This document shows, one piece after another, positions 16,900-24,914 of a stretch of DNA of 64,000 bases; position 1 is the first letter of the stretch, and each line of letters opens with the position of its first letter. The DNA is from Pseudomonas moraviensis (GTDB lineage: Bacteria; Pseudomonadota; Gammaproteobacteria; Pseudomonadales; Pseudomonadaceae). Below the pieces are notes generated by a model, which did not search any database, was not told where the DNA came from, and saw only the letters and a list, made by a program, of their open reading frames with translations. Position numbers and translations under genes: made by a program. The stretch lies in contig NZ_LT629788.1 in the NCBI RefSeq assembly GCF_900105805.1, forward strand, positions 62,001 through 126,000, in the 5' to 3' direction.

Positions 16900-17094
16900 T
16901 TACGGGTACTGGCGTTTGATGCGATCGGCGATGTCTTCGAGCTTTTCCGCCATGTACCGCATGTCGTTGTTATCGCGGCGGGATACGACGCCCGATCGCT
17001 GCACGTTGCGGCCGTCGATGAGCCAAGCAGCCAAGACGATGATTGCGGCTTCAAGCCGGCGCCGAAGCCAGCCGGTGTGTGGAACAACTCTCAT
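16900..17094 (-). CDS. Small phage protein with membrane-like segment
   Basis: A 64-residue protein starting MRVVPHTGWLRRRL, with one hydrophobic stretch (LEAAIIVLAAWLI) and a helical C-terminus (MAEKLEDIADRIKRQYP). The ATG at 17094 overlaps the stop of a 17-codon frame (ATGA). Function unknown. Confidence 0.5.
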   Translation of the reverse strand: MRVVPHTGWLRRRLEAAIIVLAAWLIDGRNVQRSGVVSRRDNNDMRYMAEKLEDIADRIKRQYP

Positions 17095-17147
17095 CACCGC
17101 GGCCCCTTGTAGCAGTACACGTAGGCGAACCAGGCGAGGGCGATCAT
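17094..17147 (-). CDS. 17-residue coupled microprotein candidate
   Basis: The frame encodes MIALAWFAYVYCYKGPR, a hydrophobic aromatic peptide. Its ATG (17147) overlaps the stop of the upstream gene as ATGA and its own stop overlaps the next ATG as ATGA, so a ribosome passing from one neighbour to the other would translate it. There is no independent ribosome site. It may be a real micro-membrane peptide or merely a re-initiation stepping stone. Confidence 0.35.
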   Translation of the reverse strand: MIALAWFAYVYCYKGPR

Positions 17148-18022
17148 GGCGTCACCCGTTTGAACTCGACGACCCAGACCCACGGGTTGGCGTCCCAGTC
17201 GCCTCCGGTGGATTGCCAAAGGTCGCGGAATGCTGGTATCGGGTATTTGTGGCATGCGCCGCCTTCGTCGCTCGCGCACCATTCGCGGAGCGGCCCGCGA
17301 TGCACCCCCTCGGCTGCGGCCTGTTCGTACGTGATTTCCTGCAACCGCTCGACGCGCACGTCGGTGATCTCCAGCAGGATGCGGCAGGCCCAGCGCGGCA
17401 TGTGGATGCTTGGCTTCCAGACTGGCTGATCGGCTTCATATGGGGTAAGCCCGTCGGCGGCGTAAACCAGGGTGCCGTCGTCGCGTGCCTCACTGACATT
17501 CAAGTCATCCGGTTTGAGGTAAGGGCCGCGCATGACTTCGTCGTGATCGCAGTATCAGGTTTCGCGAACCCAAAGGCGATCGCCTCGCCGCCCGTAAGGG
17601 CAACCACCGTACATAGCCAGCTCCGCCGCGCACTCCTCCTCAGTCGCACCGAAAGCAGCGAACCCCCAGCGCGGATGGTCTTGAACCACTGCGATCCACT
17701 GATGTTCCGGTGAGTCAGATTTGCTGCGGCTCGGGATCTGGTTGCCTTTGACTAGCCGGCGCGTGACCGTCTTCTGCCCGGACAAGATCGAGCGAACCAT
17801 CGCTCCGTTGAAAAGGATGGGGCGCTCTTTGTGGAAGGGTTCCGGCGCCGGGCGGGGCTTGGCCATTTTCGCCTGGCATCGCTTGCAACTGACAAGATCG
17901 CGGTTGTGGGTACCGTCCCACTCGACTTCGGATTCTTCATTCAGGCCACAGGCCGATAGCGACCAGCGCTCGTTGTCCTGCGTGCAGCCGGAGTCGACTA
18001 TGAGGTGGTTTTTCCTGGGCAT
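17144..18022 (-). pseudogene. Phage ASCH-like/'morphogenetic' protein gene interrupted by an in-frame TGA
   Basis: Two adjacent frames are one gene. The first part (155 residues from 18022; contains RPILFNGAMVRSILSGQKT and CPYGRRGDRLWVRET) ends at a TGA at 17555-17557. Without changing frame the sequence continues YCDHDEVMRGPYLKPDD and ends with the expected WKPSIHMPRWACRI ... WVWVVEFKRV. In intact Pseudomonas phage homologues as I know them, the WVRE segment runs straight on, so one nonsense change (for example TGG to TGA) is the simplest cause. A restart at the ATG at 17533 is possible but has only a weak GAAG site. Function unknown; the N-terminal fold resembles ASCH domains. Confidence 0.7.
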
Positions 18023-18068
18023 GCCGGTTCCTTGCCGCTATAGCGGCTGACTTTGAAGGGGGAGGGAG

Positions 18069-18833
18069 TTACTGCTGAGGGTGCGTTGCGTTCCAGCGCT
18101 CGAAGGCTTCTTGCGTGGTGGCTGCTTCGATCTTCTCGTCGCACTGGTTGCACGCCGCCACACCGCCGGCCGCGCCGACATCGCGGTGACCTTGCTTGCA
18201 CGGGTTCATATGCCAGTCGTCATCCATGCCGGATTCCGGCTCAGGATATTCTGGACGGGCAGGTGGGTAAGCCGGAGCCGTCATGGCCTGGTCAATGGCA
18301 GCGCGGAGATTCTCGCTGTAGTTCTCGCCAATGACGCGCTCGAACGGCTGATCCATCCAATGGCCGACGACCTCGATGTTGATGCTGCTGTCGCCGGCGT
18401 CGCCGTTGGGGCTGCTGATGAAGCGAACGTCCCAGCAATTGGAATCCAGAGCGTCAAGCCGCGCCTTGTCTTGCTCCAGCTCATCAATCCGCTGATCCGC
18501 TGCGTTCAGGCGCTGCTGCAGGGCGTCACGCTCTTTGATCGCGACCGCGTGCTTATCACGCCAGTGCAGCACCGCTTCAAGTTCCTCGGCAGCAGTCACG
18601 GGCGGCTGCCCGGTCATGCGCCGTTCGATCATCTGCCAGGCCGGCGCGTACTCAGGCCAGTCGCTCTCGATCACCAGAAACCGGCGAGCAGGCGCGCCGG
18701 CAATCAACATTTGCTCGTAGAAGTTCCGGCAACGCCCGGAGAAGTTGCGCCGGACCAGGTGCGGCAATTTTTCCATATCAGTGTGTTTGATGACGATGTA
18801 ACGGTCTTCACGCTGAAAGGTTTGCTCGTTCAT
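18069..18833 (-). CDS. Phage protein with coiled coil and Lar-like zinc domain
   Basis: A 254-residue protein of three parts: an N-terminal region with no recognised fold; a coiled coil at about 100-135 (RDALQQRLNAADQRIDELEQ); and a C-terminal knuckle resembling Lar restriction-alleviation proteins (NPCKQGHRDVG ... CNQCDEK ... AFERWNATHP). A role in blunting host restriction is possible from the C-terminus only. It overlaps the next gene at 18830-18833. Confidence 0.6.
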   Translation of the reverse strand: MNEQTFQREDRYIVIKHTDMEKLPHLVRRNFSGRCRNFYEQMLIAGAPARRFLVIESDWPEYAPAWQMIERRMTGQPPVTAAEELEAVLHWRDKHAVAIKERDALQQRLNAADQRIDELEQDKARLDALDSNCWDVRFISSPNGDAGDSSINIEVVGHWMDQPFERVIGENYSENLRAAIDQAMTAPAYPPARPEYPEPESGMDDDWHMNPCKQGHRDVGAAGGVAACNQCDEKIEAATTQEAFERWNATHPQQ

Positions 18834-19144
18834 CCTGCAATCTCCATCGATACCAGATCATGGGCATTCACAACCTTCATGCCGAGCTCCTTGCCGATGT
18901 GGACTTCGAGGCTGGCGCCGCGAGAGTCCTGCCAGCCGGGCAGGGTGGCCACGGTGTCGCATTCCATCAGGGCGGCGATGTCTCGGCGCATGCATTCGCT
19001 CCAGGTGCCGGGGTCTGGGTTGAGCTCGGCGGGGTTGATGACGCTGTGCCCGGCGGCGCGCAGGGTGGCGGCCGTCGAGTGGAACAGCGGGAAGTTCAGG
19101 TCCAGCATGTTGGTCATGGGACCGCTGAGGTAGATGCGCTTCAT
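18830..19144 (-). CDS. DUF4406 protein (nucleoside 2-deoxyribosyltransferase-like)
   Basis: A 104-residue protein starting MKRIYLSGPMTN, the signature of DUF4406, a member of the nucleoside deoxyribosyltransferase superfamily; the later segments DIAALMECDTVATLPGW and GASLEVHIGKELGM fit the nucleotide-binding site. It may act on nucleotides during phage growth; the substrate is not known. Its ATG overlaps the methyltransferase stop (ATGA). Confidence 0.75.
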   Translation of the reverse strand: MKRIYLSGPMTNMLDLNFPLFHSTAATLRAAGHSVINPAELNPDPGTWSECMRRDIAALMECDTVATLPGWQDSRGASLEVHIGKELGMKVVNAHDLVSMEIAG

Positions 19145-21204
19145 GCTGCCACCTGCTGTTGTACCGACTGTTTCCATGGATCGTTCGCCCGAGCCAGCGC
19201 GGCCATCGGCGGCGGGCTTACGCTGTTGCCACACATGTGTACCTGCTGGGTTTTGGTGAACGGCTTGCCGTCGGCGCCGTGGCTGATGATGTAGTCGGCG
19301 GGGAAGCCCTGAGCCTTGTAGAGCTCGGCCGGTTGCAGCATCCGCAGGCAGATATCGACGATCACGTAAGGCGTGCCCTTGATGGTGACGGTGACCAGGC
19401 CCAGCCGATCCTTGGTGGTGATGGTTGGTGCTGGCGCGTCGGCTGCGCTCATGTTCTCGGTGCCGTAGTAGCTGATCAGGAATGCGGCGACTCGCAGTGC
19501 GCCTTCTTCGTGCTCAGGTGACAGCGTGTACTCCAGCAGCGCGTGATGCTCCGCCCCGGCAGTCATTGTCGGCACCGGCTCATCCATCCCGCGCCCAACG
19601 CAATTTTTCCGCAACGTAGTCAGGTGGGCGGAGCAAACCGCATGATGCTGACCTGTTGTGACTGTCGGTACCGGATTCGTCAGATCAGTTGCAGCGTGAC
19701 CGGTGGTGTTGGTGATCAGTGTCGCCGTCACCAGCTGCTGCTGGCTACCGGTGTTCGTCACAGTGGTCATAGGATCGTCGACGCTCTTGGCGTCGGTGGT
19801 GTTGAACCCGCCGTTCATCTGGGCCATGAACACCGTTGAGATTCCCATGGCGTGGGCGGCGCCGGCGGGACGCTTGTAGTCGCCGCCGCTGGTGATGGTC
19901 GGCAGCGGTTCGTAGAGTGCCTTGCCATCGTCCGCAAACCTGAACTTCACCAGGTGCGCGGCGGCGACTGAATGCCCGCCGCTCGCAGTAACTGTGCCCA
20001 GCGGGTCACCAGCAAACTTGCTGCCGTCCCCCCAGCGCTGAACGCCGCCCGGCTTACCTTCGCCGTGCGCAGCCGTGACCATCACCGGGCTGATCAGCGT
20101 CAACTCGCCGCGATTTGCGCACGTCACAGTCGGCAGTGGGGCGTGGGGATCGTTGATGCGATCGCTGCCCTGATGCGTTGCTGGCGCGATGATCGGACTG
20201 GCCATGGCGAACGATCCGCCACGCGGCCAAGACGTCACCGTGCGCAGTGGCTCATGGGCAGACTGAACGCTTTCGCCCGACCAGTTCGCGATCGGCACGA
20301 TGAATGGGTCAGCGGCATCGATGACGAACTTCTTCATGCCCTTGGCGATCCGGCGCAGGGTGGCGGGTGCCAGCGGCTTTGCCCGGTCGAAAATGCTTTT
20401 GCTCGGGATGGTCCAGTCGATGCACTCTGCGGCGGTGCGCCACTTTTTTTGGCCCTTCGCCGGGTTCTTCGCGTGGGTCGGCTCAGGCCACACGATCGGC
20501 TGGCCGTCGCAACGGGCGATCATGAACAGTCGCTCGCGGCTGGTCGGCGCGCCGAAGTCGCAGGCCTTGATGACCCGCCATTCAACGGCGTAGCCCAGGC
20601 GTTGCAGCTCGGCGACGAACACCGCCCACGTTTGACCGCGGCGTTTCGGGTCAGGCACCAGGAACTGCTGGTGGACCGGCACGACTTCGCCAGCCTCGGC
20701 GATGGCACCGCCCAGCTTCATCACGCGGCCGGTCGACTTGCAGCGCTTGGCGATCAGCGGCCCCCACTGGAGGATCTGTTTCACGTTTTCCAGACTGATA
20801 ACGCGCGGCTTCTTCTTGCCGGCCCACTTCAGGCCGATCCACGACAGATTGCGAATCTCGCGCTTGCGCGGCTGGCCGCCGGCGGCCTGGCTGTGGTGCG
20901 TGCAGTCCGGCGACATGTGGAACCAGCCCACGGCCTTGCCGCCGCACTCGGTGTCCGGATCACCGTCAAACACGTCGGTGGTGTAGTGCACGGCGCCCGG
21001 GTGATTCACGGTGTGCATGCTGATCGCTTGCGGGCTGTGGTTCTTCGCGACATTCACCGCGCGGCCAAGGCCCATCTCCAGCCCGGTGCCGGCGCCGCCG
21101 CCACCGCAGAAGAAGTCGACAACGATCTCATCGTCCTGAGTGCTGAAGCCGAGTCCGTATTGAGTTTTGAAATCGAAGGGGTGTTTCTTCTGTTGTGCGG
21201 ACAT
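19141..21204 (-). CDS. C5 cytosine DNA methyltransferase with expanded recognition region
   Basis: A 687-residue DNA (cytosine-5-)-methyltransferase. SAM motif I is VVDFFCGGGGAGTGLEMG (28-45). The catalytic Cys101 lies in SPDC, where the canonical motif is PPC. ENV (139-141), the motif VIII-like TSRERLF (221-227) and motif X GNSVSPPP (659-666) are present. Between residues about 318 and 596, where the target-recognition domain sits, a motif [D/E/A]Pxx T[V/I/M]T recurs eight times. It probably protects phage DNA from host restriction; specificity is unknown. It is coupled to the DUF4406 gene. Confidence 0.88.
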   Translation of the reverse strand: MSAQQKKHPFDFKTQYGLGFSTQDDEIVVDFFCGGGGAGTGLEMGLGRAVNVAKNHSPQAISMHTVNHPGAVHYTTDVFDGDPDTECGGKAVGWFHMSPDCTHHSQAAGGQPRKREIRNLSWIGLKWAGKKKPRVISLENVKQILQWGPLIAKRCKSTGRVMKLGGAIAEAGEVVPVHQQFLVPDPKRRGQTWAVFVAELQRLGYAVEWRVIKACDFGAPTSRERLFMIARCDGQPIVWPEPTHAKNPAKGQKKWRTAAECIDWTIPSKSIFDRAKPLAPATLRRIAKGMKKFVIDAADPFIVPIANWSGESVQSAHEPLRTVTSWPRGGSFAMASPIIAPATHQGSDRINDPHAPLPTVTCANRGELTLISPVMVTAAHGEGKPGGVQRWGDGSKFAGDPLGTVTASGGHSVAAAHLVKFRFADDGKALYEPLPTITSGGDYKRPAGAAHAMGISTVFMAQMNGGFNTTDAKSVDDPMTTVTNTGSQQQLVTATLITNTTGHAATDLTNPVPTVTTGQHHAVCSAHLTTLRKNCVGRGMDEPVPTMTAGAEHHALLEYTLSPEHEEGALRVAAFLISYYGTENMSAADAPAPTITTKDRLGLVTVTIKGTPYVIVDICLRMLQPAELYKAQGFPADYIISHGADGKPFTKTQQVHMCGNSVSPPPMAALARANDPWKQSVQQQVAA

Positions 21205-21252
21205 AGGGGATCCTCGCCGGCTGGCGTGATTCGTATAAGTGGGGTATTTGTG

Positions 21253-21274
21253 TTCGGCCCGGCATGGGGCCGAA
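21253..21274. other. Hairpin between divergent genes
   Basis: Perfect 8-bp arms TTCGGCCC and GGGCCGAA with a 6-nt loop. It lies between the leftward methyltransferase gene and the rightward membrane-protein gene, 26 bp before the latter's start. No T-run follows on either strand, so it is not a standard terminator. Confidence 0.4.
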
Positions 21275-21299
21275 TCAATTACTAAACAGGAGGAACAGC

Positions 21300-21866
21300 G
21301 TGAAGGAGGACCTACTAATACCTCTCATAGGGGCCATTGCTGTTGCTCTGATAGGCGGGGGCATTTCGCTTGCGCTAGCGATCCTCGCAAAAGATCAGAA
21401 AACCTCTGAGTTCAGGCAGGCGTGGATCGACGGGCTGAGAGACGATGTGTCAAAGCTGGTCGCACATTTCATGGTTGTGGCAAGCATATCGAAAATAACC
21501 AAAAACCTATCTCAGGAGAAAATTTCCGAGTACGTCCTCTCCAAAGAAAATGACTTCATTGAGATAGCACTTCTTATCAACCGAATTCGATTGAGGATGA
21601 ACAAGGATGAACATAAAGAATTTTTGAAACTGATTTCGGATACTGATGGGATTGGTTCTGATCCTGAGCGTTATGAGGCCCTAATCGAAAGCATTGTGGT
21701 CCAGAGTCAGGCAATACTTAAGTCCGAGTGGAGGCGTGTTAAAAGAGGCGAGATTTCCTTTCAAATACTCAAGTGGGGTTCGGCGGTTGTGTTCTTTGCT
21801 AGCTGCGCCTTTGGAATTTCTTTTTACTTGGGACATTTCGAAATTATTCGCCTGAACACTAATTAA
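21300..21866 (+). CDS. Membrane protein of unknown function, oppositely oriented (moron-like)
   Basis: A 188-residue protein starting with GTG at 21300, six bases after a perfect AGGAGG. A hydrophobic N-terminal helix (LLIPLIGAIAVALIGGGISLALAIL) and a C-terminal helix (SAVVFFASCAFGISFYLG) enclose a charged helical middle. It is the only rightward gene in the leftward early operon, and its base use is clearly more A+T-rich than its neighbours, both signs of recent gain. Such genes are often expressed in the lysogen and may alter the host, for example by superinfection exclusion; that is inference. Its 3' end overlaps the convergent gene by 8 bp. Confidence 0.75.
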   Translation: MKEDLLIPLIGAIAVALIGGGISLALAILAKDQKTSEFRQAWIDGLRDDVSKLVAHFMVVASISKITKNLSQEKISEYVLSKENDFIEIALLINRIRLRMNKDEHKEFLKLISDTDGIGSDPERYEALIESIVVQSQAILKSEWRRVKRGEISFQILKWGSAVVFFASCAFGISFYLGHFEIIRLNTN

Positions 21867-22188
21867 TCGGATCCAGTATCTCATCGTCTGAATAGCGAGA
21901 AATCGCGCGGCGTGATTCCAGTTCAAAAATACGCGACACGTTTTCGCTTATCGTGATTTCGTGTCGCGGCGGTGTGAGCAGGGGAAGGGCGCCGCCCGGG
22001 CCAAGTCCGTGCAGATGGTGAATCATCAGCGTGATCGCCTCGCCTTGTTCCTCGATGCCGCTCCAGGCCATCAACTCAGCAAGTGCTTGGCGCGTACCGG
22101 GCAGGCAGTGGAGCCTGATTTCCTCTTCGCCGCGCTCCTTCCTCTTCGCCGCGGCTTTCGCTGAGCGATCTGCATTGCTCTTGGCCAT
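21859..22188 (-). CDS. Phage hypothetical protein, possibly ribbon-helix-helix
   Basis: A 109-residue protein with a very basic start (MAKSNADRSAKAAAKRKERGEEE) followed by IRLHCLPGTRQALAELMAWSG, a pattern like small strand-helix-helix DNA-binding proteins. The second half contains NVSRIFELESRRAISRY, encoded across one copy of the 36-37 bp inverted-repeat element. DNA binding is a guess. Member of the leftward early operon. Confidence 0.55.
   Translation of the reverse strand: MAKSNADRSAKAAAKRKERGEEEIRLHCLPGTRQALAELMAWSGIEEQGEAITLMIHHLHGLGPGGALPLLTPPRHEITISENVSRIFELESRRAISRYSDDEILDPIN
21932..21968. repeat. Phage inverted-repeat element, copy A
   Basis: Arms CGCGACAC (21932-21939) and GTGTCGCG (21961-21968) enclose 21 bp beginning GTTTTC. 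The same arms at nearly the same spacing occur at 29353 and 36579, and the inner sequences agree beyond the arms (CGTTT on one side, AATT/ATTT on the other). This copy lies inside the coding region of the gene at 21859. Confidence 0.75.
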
Positions 22189-22263
22189 GGCCTACCTCTT
22201 CAATTCCGCTGGCCGGCAAGTCCAGCCAGGTCTGTCGTTTGCGTTGTTGTGGTCTGGAACGTC

Positions 22264-22728
22264 TCACGCAGCTACCTTCACCTGATGCCAGGCGCCGGCG
22301 GCGTAGAACAGCTTCGCGGCTTGGGCTTCGTCCATCGATATTTCGTCGGGAATGGCGATCCAGCCTGACGCCACCAGATGGTTCGGGTTCGCGCTGTTGC
22401 GCAGCTCCAGGTAGTAATGCTCGATGGCATCGGTGAGGCGCTCGACCTTGTAGATGCCGTCCGGCGAGATCTCCACCGACTTGATGTACTCGGCGCCGCG
22501 CTCGTCTCGGCACATAGCGGCGATGTAGATCGTCCAGCGGTAGGAGAAATCGAAGATCGCGTTGGCGATCGCCAGACTGCGGATCTGCTTGCAGCTCTTC
22601 CAGTTCGCCATGATCTGGCTGCCGCTGGGATCGATGTTCACGACCGCGACGTGGTTGGTGCGCAGCAGCGCCCGGCAGCTGCGCTCAGCCCGGGCGAAAC
22701 CGTTGTTGGGTTTGCGTTTCGACTTCAT
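22264..22728 (-). CDS. Conserved phage hypothetical protein
   Basis: A 154-residue protein with a basic N-terminus (MKSKRKPNNGFARAERSCRA) and an alpha/beta body rich in aromatic residues (NAIFDFSYRWTIYIAAM). I recognise it as a recurrent Pseudomonas phage protein without assigned function. It overlaps the upstream gene by ATGA (22725-22728). Confidence 0.6.
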   Translation of the reverse strand: MKSKRKPNNGFARAERSCRALLRTNHVAVVNIDPSGSQIMANWKSCKQIRSLAIANAIFDFSYRWTIYIAAMCRDERGAEYIKSVEISPDGIYKVERLTDAIEHYYLELRNSANPNHLVASGWIAIPDEISMDEAQAAKLFYAAGAWHQVKVAA

Positions 22729-22967
22729 AGCGAGTCCGCCATTTTGCGCAGAGCCTTGCGGTCAGCGGCCGATATCGGCTTCGGCCGGCGCTTGAGGACC
22801 GTTTCAGGGTCTATTTTCTTCGAGCGGGGCGGTGGGAGCGGATTGCGCGGCGGGCTTTTCAGTTGGTCGATCCGTCCGCCGGCGGCCAGGTACTGCGCGA
22901 TTCGTGCAGCGATCGACTCGGCGTCGGGTCGGTGCTGCTCGACGAGGTTGAGGTGGTTGCTGATCAT
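22725..22967 (-). CDS. Small phage hypothetical protein
   Basis: An 80-residue basic protein with a Pro-rich middle (SPPRNPLPPPRSKK) between two helical ends. No family recognised. Coupled by overlap to the gene downstream and 9 bp from the exonuclease gene upstream. Confidence 0.55.
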   Translation of the reverse strand: MISNHLNLVEQHRPDAESIAARIAQYLAAGGRIDQLKSPPRNPLPPPRSKKIDPETVLKRRPKPISAADRKALRKMADSL

Positions 22968-22976
22968 GAGTCACCA

Positions 22977-23648
22977 TCAGCGCGAAAGCGCTTTACGAAC
23001 GAATGGGTCAAGGTCGGGCTGGTTCAAAAGCCAGCGCCGGTAGTTGCTTGGCAAGTCCGCGAAGGCGGTGCCCTTGTGTTTGCCGAATCCGATGACCGTC
23101 GGGATGCGTGCATCCTCGGAAATCTGCCAGAGCTCCTCCCAGTCATTAACCGGCCGGCCAAGCTCAGCAGCGAGTTGATCGAGGATCTTGACCAGCAATA
23201 GGCGGCAGTTCTTCACATCGTCGAGCGCGGCGTGGGCATTGCGGAGCAGGCCGGTCGCTTCGGCGCGGTAGTGCAGGTAGATCATCGCCGACTGGGTGTG
23301 ACTGCCCGCGTTCGGCCACAGCTTCGAGCTCAGGGCCTGGGTGCAAATTCGCTTTACATCCGGTTCGCCAATCACGCGCCAGTCGTAGTCGACGTTGTGC
23401 CCGATCAGGTAGACGACGTCGCTGGGCAGGGCAAAATCGGTGTGTGGCAGGCAGTCAGCCAGTTCCTCATCGAGAATGTGGCTGGTGGCGAGCGCGCTCA
23501 GCTCAATCGGCTTGCCCGGCTTGTAGCGGTGCAGGAAAGAGTCAGTCACCGCGAGACTGCTGACGCCGCTCAGTTTCAGCCAGGCCGCCTCGACCAGATG
23601 CGGATCGTTCAAGCCGGTTGTTTCGCTATCAAAGATGTATGCGGTCAT
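22977..23648 (-). CDS. DnaQ-like 3'-5' exonuclease (ExoX type)
   Basis: A 223-residue DEDDh exonuclease. Asp7 and Glu9 (FDSETTGL), Asp87 (GHNVDYDW), His139 and Asp143/144 (HAALDDVKN) supply the metal site. The C-terminus (GFGKHKGTAFADLP, then YRRWLLNQ) is the DUF3820-like tail found on many ExoX proteins. It degrades DNA 3' to 5' and probably works in phage recombination with the ATPase encoded just downstream, whose frame overlaps by ATGA. Confidence 0.85.
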   Translation of the reverse strand: MTAYIFDSETTGLNDPHLVEAAWLKLSGVSSLAVTDSFLHRYKPGKPIELSALATSHILDEELADCLPHTDFALPSDVVYLIGHNVDYDWRVIGEPDVKRICTQALSSKLWPNAGSHTQSAMIYLHYRAEATGLLRNAHAALDDVKNCRLLLVKILDQLAAELGRPVNDWEELWQISEDARIPTVIGFGKHKGTAFADLPSNYRRWLLNQPDLDPFVRKALSR

Positions 23649-24511
23649 GCTGATTGCCTTTGTGGGGAAAGTTCGTTTTTGCGCTTGTCTTTGGCGGCCA
23701 CGACCTGCTGAACGAGATCGTCAAAGCCGACGGCGATGGCTTTGGCCGCGTTGAATGCCGACTGCAGCGAGGCCATGTCCTTGGCTGTGGCGATATCGGC
23801 CAGTGCATCCACCAGCAGCTCCTTGGCGCGCTCCTCAGGGCTTACACCCGAGTTCAGCCACGCCAGCAATCGCCGGCCGGTCTCTTCGGTGATCAGTTCA
23901 GGCTCCTCGAACAACTTTGTTCGATCCTTGCTCGCCATGGCGGTGTGCCCGTCGTGAGTGAGGTCCAGCACGACGGTGAACTCGTAATCGGTGCCGTCTC
24001 GCTGCTCAGACTTCATGCCCAGCTTGAGAATCTTCTTCCCTTCGCCTTGCACGGTTTCCGTTTTGCTCCGCATGGTGCAGATGATGTGTAGCGAGCTGGT
24101 CAGGATCTTGTCGGTCAGCCTCCGGTGGCGCGGCGTTGTCTCGTTCCAGGCCGCCCAGGTGTTGCCCTTGAATTTCTGGTGGGCAAGCTTCTCGTTCGAT
24201 TCAAGGCATCCGCCGGAGCCTGTCCACTCATGGGAATAGCTGTCGATGATCAGCACGCTGTAACCGGCCTGCTCGGCAGCGGTGATGGCGTCGACATATC
24301 GTTCAGGCGAGTAGGGCGCATGCAGTTCAAGCGTGTCGAAGTCCGCGATGTCCGCGTACAGCGAGGCGCTGCCATGCTCCGTATCGATCACTGCAATTCG
24401 CCCGCCTAGCCCTTGTGCGAGCAGTAGAGCGGAGTAGGTTTTGCCTGAACCAGATGGCCCAGCAAGTGCCAGCCGTAGCTTGGCCTGCTTGCGTTCGGCT
24501 TTCTTGAACAT
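23645..24511 (-). CDS. Phage RecA-like ATPase (AAA_24/Sak4-like)
   Basis: A 288-residue P-loop NTPase starting MFKKAERKQAKLRL at 24511 after GAGGAAA. Walker A is GPSGSGKT (18-25); VLIIDSYSHEW is the Walker B strand. This family of phage nucleotide-binding proteins is related to Sak4-type single-strand annealing recombinases. With the adjacent exonuclease it may form a recombination module. The recombinase role is inference; the ATP-binding fold is clear. The C-terminal 60 residues are a charged helix. Confidence 0.75.
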   Translation of the reverse strand: MFKKAERKQAKLRLALAGPSGSGKTYSALLLAQGLGGRIAVIDTEHGSASLYADIADFDTLELHAPYSPERYVDAITAAEQAGYSVLIIDSYSHEWTGSGGCLESNEKLAHQKFKGNTWAAWNETTPRHRRLTDKILTSSLHIICTMRSKTETVQGEGKKILKLGMKSEQRDGTDYEFTVVLDLTHDGHTAMASKDRTKLFEEPELITEETGRRLLAWLNSGVSPEERAKELLVDALADIATAKDMASLQSAFNAAKAIAVGFDDLVQQVVAAKDKRKNELSPQRQSA

Positions 24512-24522
24512 TGCGAGTTTCC

Positions 24523-24669
24523 TCAGTTCGGTTGGTTGTCCCACTGCTGTTCGATGCGGCGGGCTTCGTCTTCGTACTCTTTGCGCTGCTCGCCGCTGAA
24601 CTGCTCGGGCGAGAAGGCGCCGACCGTCATCCAGTCGAGCTGGGCGGCCAAGCGGGGGGAGTGGTTCAT
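24523..24669 (-). CDS. Small phage protein, 48 residues
   Basis: The frame reads MNHSPRLAAQLDWMTVGAFS, then PEQFSGEQRKEYEDEARRIE and QQWDNQPN. The amphipathic charged helix and the tight packing (11 bp to the next gene) make it a likely real gene. It has no recognised family. Confidence 0.55.
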   Translation of the reverse strand: MNHSPRLAAQLDWMTVGAFSPEQFSGEQRKEYEDEARRIEQQWDNQPN

Positions 24670-24675
24670 GGGTAC

Positions 24676-24792
24676 CTACTGTGTGACGCGATCGGCGAGA
24701 GCGCTGAGCAGCATCAGGAAGGTGTAAATCAAGAGGACCCGAAACGAGCCGCGCCGAATCAGGATGCGGCGTGCACGCTGAAGGCTGGTCAT
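24676..24792 (-). CDS. Small membrane peptide, 38 residues
   Basis: Begins MTSLQRARRILIRRGSFRVL and has one hydrophobic stretch (VLLIYTFLMLLSALA) after an Arg-rich start, giving a predicted N-in membrane peptide. Its ATG overlaps the stop of the upstream frame (ATGA), supporting coupled translation. Confidence 0.45.
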   Translation of the reverse strand: MTSLQRARRILIRRGSFRVLLIYTFLMLLSALADRVTQ

Positions 24793-24914
24793 CGGAATAC
24801 GTGATAGGTGGTGGAGCGCGGAACCTGGCAAGTGCCCGAGCCATCGCGAATGACACCGTAGGCGCCGGCACCGGCAATCAAGATCACAACGAGAAACCAG
24901 TACAATAGATTCAT
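24789..24914 (-). CDS. Small membrane protein, 41 residues
   Basis: Begins MNLLYWFLVVILIAGAGAYG, a single N-terminal membrane helix, followed by a short tail with one Cys (RDGSGTCQVPRSTTYHVFR). Both its start and stop overlap neighbouring frames as ATGA. Function unknown. Confidence 0.5.
   Translation of the reverse strand: MNLLYWFLVVILIAGAGAYGVIRDGSGTCQVPRSTTYHVFR

Noticed and set aside
21253..21274. Hairpin between the methyltransferase and the membrane gene as a terminator
   Set aside because: There is no T-run on either strand and it lies upstream of both genes, so termination is not supported.
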